Below, in pieces: positions 36,043 to 47,049 of a DNA stretch of 64,000 nt. The stretch comes from Annulohypoxylon bovei var. microspora. Its lineage: Eukaryota; Ascomycota; Sordariomycetes; Xylariales; Hypoxylaceae. The notes under the pieces were generated by a model that was not told the origin of the DNA, made no database searches, and saw only the letters and a list, made by a program, of their open reading frames with translations. The stretch is from contig MU405290.1 in NCBI GenBank assembly GCA_022836615.1, positions 1-64,000 on the forward strand. Direction: 5' to 3'. Within the stretch, counting starts at the first letter, position 1; the number at the start of each line of letters is the position of its first letter. Made by a program: the position numbers and the translations under genes.

Positions 36043-37616
36043 TCAGTTTGGCACCATTTTTTCGTACTCCAGATAGTCCGTGTAGCCAACACTATTATCC
36101 TTCAGAGGCCCATAGAAGGTAGATCGATCATAGGGTGTAAGCAGCAAGCCACGACGGAGTCTCTCAACTAGATCGGGATCACTTATAAAATAGCGGCCGA
36201 ATACCAAGGCGTCATAAGCTCCGGTCTCCAAGACTCCCCAAGAGTTTTTGTCATTCCACCCGCCCCCGGAGAAGAAAGGAGTCTCGCCGAATATCTTTCG
36301 AAAGGGGGACAGATTAATGTCCGCCAGGTCCCAAGAGTCGAGAAATTTCTGCTTCTCCGACTCCGTGTATATCTGTTCAAAGCGTGGCTCGATGAAACTA
36401 ACGTATGAGAGCTTGGGATGGTTTGCTTTCAATTCGCGACACAGGTGCCCCCATGTCTCCAGGCGCTGTGTGCTGCGTGTTTGGTTGAACATACCGAATG
36501 GCGACAGGCGGATTGCGAGATTCCCCTGACCGACAACCTGGGCCAATTCACCCATCAACTCTAAGACGAATTTGCAACGCTTCTCTGGAGTTCCGCCGTA
36601 TTCGTCTGTCCGATGATTGATATTGGAGCTGAGGAACTGCTCGGGGAGATACCCGTTGGCTCCGTGAAGCTCGACTCCGTCAAAGCCGGCACTTATAGCC
36701 AGTCTTGCGGCGTTGCAGTAGTCTCGGATCGTGCTTTTGATTTTCGAGACAGTCATTTCAATTGGAGGATAATCGAAAAGTTTAACTTGTTCAGTAGTGT
36801 GGGGTGGAGGATACGCTGTAAAATCTAAAGTTGGCAAATATTGCGTTCATGTGCTTTAGAAATCAGGGGTTCAGGGGCTCGGGGGAGTCTTTAATTCAAG
36901 GTTGAGTTCAAGACATGTTCCCATGATCCTCCACACAAGCCTCCCATAAAATTAAGTAGATAAGTTGGCTAGAGATAGTGTATTTTCAATTTACTTACCA
37001 TAGTAATCATTTGGGTCATCCCATGGCGTGCTAGAGGGACACAAGATTGGGGTACCTGTAATACTCGACGTTAGACAATACTAGAAAGCAATAATACCAA
37101 AATTTCCAGCAGCACTCCATTGTTTGGAGATATAAAGCTATTGCGGTATAAAAAGCGACCGACCTGTTAGTTGAGGAATATTGGCTCTCCCGGAGTGCCA
37201 TAATTGTGCGTAGATATAACCGCCTTTGGCATGGACAGCATCAACAACCTTTCTCCACCCTTCCATCTGTTCTGGAATAAAAAGACCAGGCACACCCGGC
37301 ATCGCGTTTCCCTGGAGACTAGTCGTTAGAGATCATTGTGAGGGTATATCTGAATATTATTTTGCTTTACTTCAAGTGAAGGAGGAATAGCCTCCGATAT
37401 TAAGAGACCCCCTTCCGTAGCCCTCTGAGAATAGTACTCGGCCATGAGGTCATTTGGCACCCATATCCGATTCGGCTTTTCCGGAGTCGATTCGGCATAC
37501 GGCGTACCACGATTTCGAGTCAGCGGGGCAAGCACAATGCGGTGCTTCAGAGTGATTTTACCATCAGCAATAGACAGCGGTTGGAAAAGCTTGGATTGAG
37601 CTTTGACGGAAGCCAT
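36043..37616 (-). CDS. NADH:flavin oxidoreductase, Old Yellow Enzyme family
   Basis: Four exons (37616-37371, 37311-37164, 37055-36999, 36815-36043) give 407 aa, a normal OYE length. OYEs use FMN and NAD(P)H to reduce activated C=C bonds. Seen in order: LKHRIVLAPLTRNRG (FMN site), YYSQRATEGGLLISEAI, PSLEGNAMPGVPGLF across intron 1, AQLWHSGRAN, and HGANGYLPEQFLSS with H201, N204 and Y206, the substrate-binding His/Asn and catalytic Tyr. Then come HRTDEYGG and, near the C-terminus, VFGRYFISDPDLVERLRRG and TFYGPL. Introns are 59, 108 and 183 bp. The acceptor for exon 4 could lie 9 nt upstream, adding three residues. A longer frame to 37631 begins with GTG, so ATG 37616 is taken. It is followed on the same strand by the FAD oxidase, suggesting a shared pathway. 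Confidence 0.9.
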
Positions 37617-39028
37617 TTCTGTGATTTCCACCGGATGACTAGTCCGGATTTGTGTCCTTTACAATGTCGAGAAATATTATATACATTTCAAGCCTCGAAT
37701 TTCTTAAATACTGGTATTTTCTAAGCTATGATAGTGCCAAGAGTGGGTAGATAACGGCTCAAACTCCCGAGAATGGAACGTGGGTCATTTAACTAGGACA
37801 TAAGCCTAAGGTCCGCGTTGATACTATTACCATTAGTCACTTAAGAATTAACCAATTAAGATCTCGAAGGTCATGGTACAATCTATGATATTATTAAGTC
37901 AAATCCAATGCCGACGGTGATAACGGCGATAGTGGGGCTATAAGGTTACAAAAGGGGTATTATCTCAGCATCATTATAGCTTACATTGGCAGGATAGATG
38001 GTTACAGTGACGCGGGGATTGGGTATAAGTAGGTAGTGTTTTACTTTACCCCAATCGGCATATAAATACCTTTGTAATGAACATGTTATGTTAAAAAAGG
38101 GGAAGAGTTTGCGAGTAAATTATAACAAGATCAAGATATCATGGATGAATAGATTAAGGGACTCAAAACAACGAACCAAGGTTTTAAAACATAATATATT
38201 TTATCATTTCTCATTGTTTATATAAACGCGTAATAATATTTTTTTATATTTTATAGCTTGAGACAATTCAGTTTCAATCATAAACGAAACGTACGAATGG
38301 TAATGACATTTGGTCAAATGTTTGAAGAAATAAAGGCAATTTTCCTAGATCCGTGAAGTTTAAAAGTGAACCAAGACTTTATGAATTGAGAAAGAACTGA
38401 TGATGCTATTCCCGTAATGCACATTGTGTTACAATTATTTGAAACTAAATGCTAGGTTTATAAGAATGTATTGCTAGTCTTAAGTTTCCAATGAGTTCAA
38501 TAAAATTAACATGAAGACTTTCCTTTCTTATAAACTGAATTTCTCATAATGTTGAAATTATTCTGTTCGGTTAACAAGTTAGATATTCGATTATGCATTC
38601 TATTATACTTTATTCATTTTACGGGGCGTTAGTGCGTTCAGTCAAAAGACAACAATTTTCCAAACCCCGGCTAGGTTTGACACGCATATTTAATGCACAC
38701 GCGTTTTACAACATGCCCACAACATGCCCACAACATGCCTTGAAATTATGCTTAATGCAACTCGACATAGAACCTTCTAATGACTCACCTTTTTATAAGT
38801 GATATATCACATTCTGTCCTATCGATTAACCAGATTTCGTAATTGCTCAGCTATGGGGATTTGGTTGAATCCTTGACTGTTTACAGGAGTAGCTGTCACC
38901 TGATGTTCAACCTCGACACGCGATCGTGAAACTTATCACTTGATATAAATTCGTCTGTCTAGCCACGACAACAAGACTAACCATGCTCTAAATATACGAG
39001 GACAGATAAGAGCAACATTGTTGATGTC
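37617..39028. other. 1.4-kb AT-leaning spacer between divergent genes
   Basis: No gene seen. The segment 38100-38650 is AT-rich but not RIP-like (CpA is common). It contains a short tandem repeat at 38708-38739, listed separately. It serves as promoter region for the OYE gene (left) and the 898-aa gene (right). Confidence 0.5.
38708..38739. repeat. 11-bp minisatellite, three units
   Basis: ACAACATGCCC is repeated almost three times without interruption in the promoter-proximal spacer. There are no spacers between units, so it is not CRISPR-like; it is a simple tandem repeat. Confidence 0.8.
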
Positions 39029-41966
39029 ATGGAAACTTCTTACAATGATGCTACAACTAAGAGTCTCAAGACAGAGTTACTCGAAGCGATTAAACAACTT
39101 CCACTGCAAACCGGGGATTTCCCTAACAAGCCTAAAGACCTTGAAAATGTAATTCAGAAATGGATTTCAAGTGCTCAGAAGACACCGGGTCAGGCTGGCG
39201 AGTTGCTCCATCTACTTGAAGAGTCTTCAGATACGGACCTCTCCACAGACAGCTTAATAGAGTCTAGTTTGATGCTATTTCGCTACTTACGAAGCCTTGA
39301 GTCCCGGTACCGCTTCAATGTCTTTATTGCTCAAGCAGAGAAACAAGAAATAGGATCTACTTATGACCACTACTCTCACGCGTTCTCTGAACGTGACGAA
39401 AGTGAGGATGAAGGTAGTACTGAATCAGACAAGAGCGACAGCATTGAGGAGACATATTGGACCCTACGAGTAATGCTCTTTAACGACAATGAACTTCGAA
39501 AGCCATATGTCTTGGAAATGAGTCCCGGCTCTATCCTACAAGGCGATGTTTTCAAGGACACCGACCCTAACGACGAAGATGTCCTTTCTGACGATTATGG
39601 ACATGGATCTACCTGGCCAGAGGTTTGTCTGAGCCATTCCCAGATTTGTACTATTCTTCGCTAATTCGGCTAGTGTTATCGGTTTTGCCGATACTATAGA
39701 TCATCAGTTAGTATCATCGGAAAGCGACTAACGTGACATATTCACTAATTTTCTATTCTGCAAGGCCTTGTTTATGATCCCTCAAGCTACGACGGCCACC
39801 TATTTTCTAGATAAATCAAAAGTTGGTGACGATTATACGGCGGCCGATCTGCTTGAATACTTTTCTTCAAAATGTAGCGAGTCCGAAGGTGGCGATAAGC
39901 ATTTGGAGACACTGACGAGCCTATGCGAGTTATTCTTTCCCCGGAAAGATGTGAAGTCAAAGAGTAGGATGGATGTTCCCGAACCTATTATCGTCAAAAT
40001 CCTCGAGGCAGCGATGATATGTCAAAGTCAAACCTTGTTCGATCTAGTCTGGAATAACAACGAAGCCGACCTTTCACCTCAGTTCTTTGTGTGGATATCA
40101 GAGAGGTTAAGGGATTCCTCAATGTTACCCCTTACTATGTTGATCTCGGCGTTAGTATACTCATATTTGCGAATTGAGCTGAGTTTATATTAACTGTGGC
40201 AGTCTCGATCATTCCTTTTCCACCCGAGACACCCTCGGTGACCGATATAGGTACGTCAAGGGTTTGCAAGCTGTTAATAACAAGGCGCCGAGAGAGTTGG
40301 AAGCACACGTACTCCATCTTTTTGACCAGATGGTTGATCTCTGTTACAGCTCTGTACTCTATGAACAAGACGGAGAAATTCTCGTCTTCATTGCTTGCGA
40401 ACGTCGGGATTATGACTGGCTGTTAAAAACGTAGGTCCCATACAACTCATCTCTTATAGAAGTCTAACATGAAATAGCCTGGACCCTCTCATTCACAAAG
40501 AACGCGAGAACATTGCATTTATTCTGGGATTCAGTTGGCAGTTATATGCTAGCATTAGCCAGAATAAACTGCGAGTTTCTGATTCATTTGATTGGCTCAA
40601 AACTACCATCAAGTCCCTAATTGCGCGACTCGATGTTTCCCATCTTGTTAGTTATCAAGGCTTTCAATGTCAGCAACAGAACCGGAAAGCAAATGAAGGT
40701 CTAGATGAGAACCCAATCCCAGCACCCCCACCGCCAGTCACTAGCCAAACACTCGTCAACTTGTGCATGCTTCTACTAAACTTGGATATGGAAGAGGATT
40801 TGCGTGATCTTGCAAGGAGACTAATAAGCCAAAGTGGAAGAATCGATCCACTTGAGTTTGTCAACCTTTTCGTCCCTTTCGTCGGTAGTCTTATGGACGT
40901 CCTAGAGGACCGATCGGTTTCGCTCGAAGATCCTGTGCTATCATCACTAGTTCGAACTATTATTAAGGAATTCTGGAGTCGATGCGTCCTCCCAGGGGAG
41001 CCAATCTGGAGACAGCCGCGCTACGAAGTCCTGGACCGTTGTAATTGTCGATTTTGTAAATCGATGAATTCCGACCTTCTTAACCCTAAAAAAAAAAGTT
41101 GGAACGTCAAGGAAAGCGAACCTAAGCTCAAGCGTCACATTGCGCAGGTACTCCAGGAACTTTCTCAGAAATCATACTGCTCCCATAACCGGGCTAACAC
41201 AAAATCTGCTTCGACATGGTACATAAGCAAGCTTCCTACTAAATATGAGAAGATCAAGTCCAACTGGGACCAACAATTTATGAATGCTAGAGCTCAGCTG
41301 GCAGCATTCAACCAGAATCGATTATGGCAAGTGTTAGGACCCGATTACTGCTATATCACCGGAAACACTCCTCCCTATTCTGAGAATCCACGGACGGATG
41401 TCACGATGAATAGGCCCTCAATGGGCACGCAGGCACCTCCCCTAGCCCGTCCAATTGAACGCACGGAAATCATGCCCCGAGTTGCATTACCACCACCTAA
41501 CAATATATATGGGAACATGTCATCTCCACATCTAGCTCTACAGCATCTTGTCCATGATGGTCTCCCCTCTGTGGCAGAGATTTCGCATATGCCAGTCTAC
41601 CACGACGAAGTGCGAAGCCACCAAGCAGATCACGGACCACCACAGCAGTTCCCGGCTGTCAGGGCATGGCCTTCGGGTATGCCTCTACCCACGGCTTATC
41701 CGGCCAACCCGGTCCAGGTACCTACACCGGGCTTGGCTCAAGGGCAAAACAGGCCATCTCAGATGAGCCAAAATTTCAACATGCCGCAATCGCAAGCTCT
41801 ACCTGGGCGGCCCACCCTTGCGCCGTTCCCTCAGAACTTGGTTTGGAACTCGGGACCAAGTATCGGTCAAAATAGAGTGGCGCCCGCGGTTGCCGGGCTG
41901 AAACGCGAGCAAGACGATGATGATATATTGTTTATCAGCGAACGACCAGCGAAGAGACCGCACTAA
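39029..41966 (+). CDS. Uncharacterised 898-aa protein, resembles non-catalytic part of fungal 2OG-oxygenase proteins
   Basis: Four exons (39029-39622, 39765-40150, 40203-40430, 40478-41966) stay in frame and give 898 aa. Introns are 142, 52 and 47 bp. No enzyme domain is visible. The acidic segment at about residues 115-140 (ERDESEDEGSTESDKSD) is followed by SILQGDVFKDTDPNDEDV and then ALFMIPQ. In large filamentous-fungal 2OG-Fe(II) oxygenase proteins a similar order comes just after the oxygenase domain (my recollection). The helical middle (about 200-660) includes LDRCNCRFCKSMN, a CxCxxC cluster also reminiscent of those proteins. The C-terminal 200 residues are Pro/Gln/Met-rich and end DDDDILFISERPAKRP, a possible nuclear-localisation tail. 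No HxD...H oxygenase triad was found. Function unknown; the family link is an inference. Confidence 0.75.
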
Positions 41967-42309
41967 CTTAGGGTGGGTGGTACATGATGAGATTGCGCGA
42001 TGCTGGGTTTATGTTGATAGTTGGATATTTGCTGAGATTGCTAACTACCGGTACCTATTTGGGCTATAACTTGATTGATGATGATATATTCTGCATAAAA
42101 TGATAGTGTCTGGAAGGATAGGATGCCAGGTATATGAATCGAGACCTTTCTTAAGACTTATCGTACTTTTCAAGATGGAAGAAAAGGGGCAATCTTAACC
42201 AGACCTCACAGATGTACGGATGTCTCCACTTTTAAAGATACAACGCGCCAGATGGTCTACGAGGTGAACAACTTCCACCCGCAAGTGTCAAAACAATGCT
42301 TCGGTCAAA
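41967..42309. other. Convergent 3' spacer
   Basis: Lies between the 3' ends of the 898-aa gene (+) and the SDR gene (-). Nothing else is seen. Confidence 0.5.
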
Positions 42310-43284
42310 TCAAGAATAATCGCGAGTTTTATCAGCGCAGTAATCCCAAAACTCCTTCGCCCTCCCAGATCCGCCGTCTTCTTTTGCCTTGAAAGCATTA
42401 AGCAAGTCATCCCTTTGGTCCTTCTCCTTTGCCAATCTACCAAACGGCACCACGTAACAACCGTTATTCTCCAAGCTTATGTCCTTCGACAATCCGGCAT
42501 AGAGCTCGGTGTACGCCGCCTCCTTCGGGTTGCACATCAAGGGGTAGGCGAAGAACCAGACGGACGGCGTATGTCGGAAGAGATTGGTGTACGCGGTGCC
42601 GGGGTTCAGGGCCACGCTGACGACGCCCGACGGGCCGGCTTGTCGCGCGAGCTCGGCGGACAAGAGCCAGTTTCCGGCTTTCGAATTAGTATATACCCGG
42701 GATTGATCCTGCGGGGGGTTGTCAAGCTCGGACATGACGAGAGCCCCGGTAGGCGCCGAAAGTTCGACAATGTTGCTAGCGGTCCAAATAACACGCACCG
42801 AAGAAGGCGGCGCGGTGGCAGCAGTCGTTTTTACCAAAGGCATGAGCAGCTGAGTGAATAGAAACGGACCGAGGCAGTTGGTTGCTAATTGCAGCTCGAT
42901 GCCCTGCTTCGACACGCTTCCGAGAGGCGGCCGCGAGACACCAGCGTTATTCCAGAGGACGTGGAGTTTCGACTCCCTCGCTTTGAAAGCCTCCGCCGAA
43001 GCCTTGATGGTGCTCAGGTCGTCGAGCTCCAGATGTAAAAACTCGAGGCTACCTTTTGAAGTAGGTGCTTCCGCCTGTATGGCTTTGATCGCCTGGCGGG
43101 CCTTCTCTTCCGAACGACCAGCGATGTAGACTCGGCCGTCGTATCGATACAGCATCTTTGCAAGCTCGAACCCGATGCCCGAGTAGCCGCCGGTGATAAG
43201 AAACACCCTCCCTTCTTGGGATTCTAAGCTAGCTTCCGTAAAGGTCGGCTTTGGTGGAAAAACTTGAGACCATTGGGCTCCCAT
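42310..43284 (-). CDS. Short-chain dehydrogenase/reductase (retinol-dehydrogenase-like)
   Basis: One exon of 324 aa. It has the classical SDR layout: cofactor motif TGGYSGIG (31-38), IAGRSEEKARQAI, LELDDLSTI, NNAGV (112-116), Ser near 170 in IWTAS, and catalytic Y198xxxK202 in VYTNSKAGN, followed by ALNPGTAYTNL. The residues after the second beta strand (AGRSEEK) suggest NADP(H) preference. There is no signal peptide. The substrate cannot be told from sequence; similar fungal proteins sit beside oxidases and P450s in metabolic loci. The neighbouring P450 is on the same strand, 631 bp upstream, so co-function is possible but unproven. Confidence 0.9.
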   Translation of the reverse strand: MGAQWSQVFPPKPTFTEASLESQEGRVFLITGGYSGIGFELAKMLYRYDGRVYIAGRSEEKARQAIKAIQAEAPTSKGSLEFLHLELDDLSTIKASAEAFKARESKLHVLWNNAGVSRPPLGSVSKQGIELQLATNCLGPFLFTQLLMPLVKTTAATAPPSSVRVIWTASNIVELSAPTGALVMSELDNPPQDQSRVYTNSKAGNWLLSAELARQAGPSGVVSVALNPGTAYTNLFRHTPSVWFFAYPLMCNPKEAAYTELYAGLSKDISLENNGCYVVPFGRLAKEKDQRDDLLNAFKAKEDGGSGRAKEFWDYCADKTRDYS

Positions 43285-43915
43285 TATGTGAGTTGGTTAG
43301 GAGAATGCCTCCAGTGTCAAATCGAAGTTAGTCAAGATCGTTGTTGTCTTGGCAACTTGATGAACGGGTTTCTTTGAAGGTATCTTGAATTTAGTAAAGC
43401 AAGAAGGGAGAAGTTGGCTTCCTTTTAATACTACGTCGACACCCTCCACTTTTCACATATTATATAACCACACCACGTGTAAAACACATCTCATCTTGCA
43501 CTTATAATGAGACATTCTATCCCTGGCTTGTCTGCCACCAGGTATTCTGTACAAACTACCTACTGCGGAACTTTCCGACGGGAGTACGCAGCGGGCGCTG
43601 AATCCGAGGCGGCGAATTAAACTACAGTAATTGGATGCGTCTACGATGTCACTAGTCGCACATACTTGTGGCCATGCATGTTGGTGTTGGTGTTGGTGTT
43701 GGACTTGATTGGGTAGGAACGCTAGCGCCTGAGAGTCCGAGGTCATGTCAGCAATAAGATGTTTTCAAGGACGCTATAGCGGGGTAGGATACAAGCAATA
43801 AAAGCGGGACATTATTCATGAACTACTACTACCATGAATCTGACCCTCATACAGGTACCACTAGGTAATTGATAATGTTATGACTAAGCTGTACTTGAAA
43901 GAATGATGACTAGAG
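43285..43915. other. Spacer between SDR and P450 genes
   Basis: No gene. It has a TTGGTG hexanucleotide run at about 43680-43702. Confidence 0.5.
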
Positions 43916-45560
43916 CTATCGCGACTTGATTCTCACTTCAATTGGCTTCTTCTCCATGAGCAGGAACACTCTAAGGTCCTCCCATTTTATCTTCTTCTCT
44001 TCTATTACCTCGAAGTCGAACGTCCAAATCAACTTTGAAATGATTAATCGTAGTTCTGCCATTGCTATATTTTGACCTAAACAGTTACGGGGCCCGAGGA
44101 TGAATGGTTGGATTGCCCATCGATGATCCTTGACGAAGGGTGACTTCGGATCCGTGGATGCTTCTGGCAGCCAGCGCTCTGGTTCAAAGGATAGTGGTGA
44201 ATGAAAATAGGCAGGATCTCTATTCATGGTGTACGCTTGGATAGAAACTGGTGTCTACAGAATTGATAGGTTAGTTGGATCTGGAAATCAAGGTGTCTGC
44301 TAGGATATTCATGACACGTACTCTTTCCGGTAACCATACACCACATACTGTACCTCCGCCCTCGGGAACTCTTCTGGGGAGTATCCATGGAACTGGCGGA
44401 CACATCCGGAAGCCCTCGTTAATAACGGCATTGAGATATGGGAGGTCTCTTAAAGCATCTAATGTAATTTCACTATCGTTTAGGAAATGAGAACGAATTT
44501 CGTGAGCGAGCTTGCTGAGTTTGTCTGGGCAATTAACCAAATAGTTCATGATACCGGATACAAGAGTGGCAGTTGTTTCACTTCCGGCAGTAGTTAGTAT
44601 CATAAAGGTAGAGTTAACCTCTCCAATTGGCAATGACTCCTTGCCATCTTTGATAACGTACGACAGGATGTCAGGGCGTTCTACTTCAACATTAAGGCGT
44701 TGTTGGACCTTGTTAGCAATGCGGTCATAATGATCGGTTTGCGTCTTCATAAGTGAAGCCGGAATGCACTTCATGAGAAGGAATTCAACTAGGGGATAGT
44801 AGCGCGCCGAAGCGACCCAAGTTGCAGCTTTCACAGAGTCGAAAAGCAACGCGGTCCACGGGTGATATCGAGAATTCTGAAGACAATCAAATGATTCACC
44901 AAAACCCAGGTCTCCGATTATGTCGAACGTTGTGAAATTCAACCAGGGTACAATATTGACGTCGGCAGACCTCCCCTTTGGATCTGCCACTATTTGGTCG
45001 TGCAAGCGCTCTACCAGTAGATTGATGTACCGTTGTAAAATTGGCTCTTGGTCTCTCAAGGCCCGTGGAGTAAAAGCAGGGGCGAAAGTTCTTCGAATAT
45101 GGGCATGAGGTTCAGGGTGAATAGCGCTTAGAATTGTGTTTGGAAGACCCGGCTGTGTCTCCCACCAGACCGGGTCCTTCAAAAACTGTTTGGTATCCTG
45201 CCGAAGCTGAAAGATGTCTTGATATGCTTCCTCTCCAGCGAATGTCACTTCGTCTGGGGCAATGCGAAGAACCGGCCCATATTTCCGATGGAGTTTCTCA
45301 ATGTCGTGAATCAACGTGCCCCTGAGAAGCGACCAGATGAACGGTAGTCGCGAAGCTGACCATGCAGGTGGGCCAGGTATCTTCGAAAGAGGATGGAAGA
45401 AAACGTTGCGAATTACTCCAAATACGAAATACTAAATACAAATTAATACTCCATTGCATCGTCTAACGGAAAACAAGTGTAGAATCAAACATACAACGAG
45501 CAGGACAAGTAGGCAAATTATCAATCGACCAAAAATGGGAGATCCTTCGGCTTCTAACAT
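43916..45560 (-). CDS. Cytochrome P450 monooxygenase (CYP65/isotrichodermin-hydroxylase-like)
   Basis: Three exons (45560-45495, 45431-44322, 44254-43916) give 504 aa. The 22-aa first exon supplies the membrane anchor: LIICLLVLLV joins YFVFGVIRNVFFHPLSKIPG, the usual fungal P450 N-terminus, then GPPAWS. The I-helix motif is TTAGSETTATL; the K-helix ExxR lies in INEGFRMCPP; FEPERWL is the PERF region; and the heme loop is FILGPRNCLG with C450 as iron ligand. The two introns are 63 bp (GTATGT) and 67 bp (GTACGT). All catalytic landmarks are intact. N-terminal similarity (KLHRKYGPVLRIAPDEVTFA) is to the CYP65/CYP58 type of fungal secondary-metabolism P450s; the substrate is unknown. No terpene, polyketide or peptide synthase occurs in the window. 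Confidence 0.9.
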
Positions 45561-47049
45561 AGTGAAATCTGTTACCCCTTGCACTTGGGTATGTAAATGG
45601 AGTAAATTTCGAAGGACATTTGAAAGAAAGGTAAGAAATAAACTGTGGTTAAAGAAGAACTAAGATCAAGAGAAAAGCCTATCCCTGATATAACTATCAT
45701 ATTCAATATCAGAACGTTACACAGTATTGTACCTATACGGTCATTTGTACCTAGGTACCTGAGGTATGTAGGGGTACCAACACATGGCACCTTGATACGA
45801 AACACAGCCTTATGAATGTCTTCAAAATTAGCTGCATATCGGTCGCATTGGAGGAAGGTGATCCTAATCGAGTTTGTTATCACCAGATATTTTCAACCCC
45901 ACTAGGTACCAAAGGTCAAGTATTTCATTGATGATGCTATCGTCTTTGTTAGCTGTCTGAAATTTGCCCTTGATTTCACCACGGTTTTCGAGTGCTCTTG
46001 TATAAATCCTATGATTCTCCCTTACTTCTCGAGAGTATCAAGTGTCCTAACGGACCTATCACTCACCGCCACGAATGCCACCGGCCAGCCGGCGCAGTGT
46101 CAAATTGATTGACCATATGTACGCATTAATTTAACTAGTTGATAAAAGTGATAGTTAAGTAGGTACCTTTATGAGTTCTACAATATATAATAAAATCAAA
46201 ACACGCTGTATTGAAATTATCACATATCACATATTATAAATCGTGTGTAACCCAATTACTCGAGCAGCTCGAGATGATCTCCAATCCGTCGTTGTTTTTT
46301 AAGCGTGCATCCCGACCCCACCCTGCATGGTATCAGCAATCGTATTAGTACTTGGAGGCTGGTATAAGGCAGTTGGAAGGTAGTTCAAAGTGTATCGCTT
46401 ACACCAATATATCCATAAAGTTATCCCCAACGTCACTTTCTGCCAACGGCGTGCGATCTAATACGTCGTTTTACCTAGTGAATACTATTGTTAGTCGCTG
46501 GTCGAATGTCTGCATCCGCTTGGCAATGCTGCAGTTAAAACTAGGCGCCATGATTGGGTATCCTACTCCGACTAAGCAGGGAATATGTTGCACTACATAA
46601 CGCCATATTCAAAGCCTACATACTAGAAGGATTCGAGAGCGGTATCTCGATGGTCAGCAACATCCCGGGCGTTGATCGAAGATTTGCTTTTCTACTGATG
46701 ATAAAGCCACCCCCTGTGTGTATCCCTAGAATAGAAAGTATCATGGCAGTGGAAATGAGATATGCTGGGTTACATACGGGTATATTAGTTTTAGTTGAAG
46801 GTTAAATCTCATGATATTTAAATAAATTTGCCTAGAGTTCTAACGATTAGTCATGGAAAAGCCTATACATAGGATTCACCGAAGTATCGTTGATAGGAAG
46901 CTCGTAGAATAGGTAGTGAGTCTGAGCCAAACAAGTTTGTCTATCTAGGTAGGTATGTTCATGTAGTCATCATCATTCTATCAGCAAGGTACTCATTTCC
47001 TTTTCTCTTTCTCGAAACTCGATCCTCATAAGTCGCACCTTCCTGCCTA
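45561..47049. other. 1.5-kb spacer, no gene
   Basis: Short ORFs only. TAGGTA-type words occur at about 45747-45770 and 46941-46953. The left part is the P450 promoter region. Confidence 0.5.

Noticed and set aside
38708..38739. CRISPR-like repeats
   Set aside because: Contiguous 11-bp units without spacers in a eukaryotic genome; simple minisatellite.
33740..45560. Complete secondary-metabolite cluster
   Set aside because: No polyketide, peptide, terpene or prenyltransferase backbone gene, regulator or transporter in the window.
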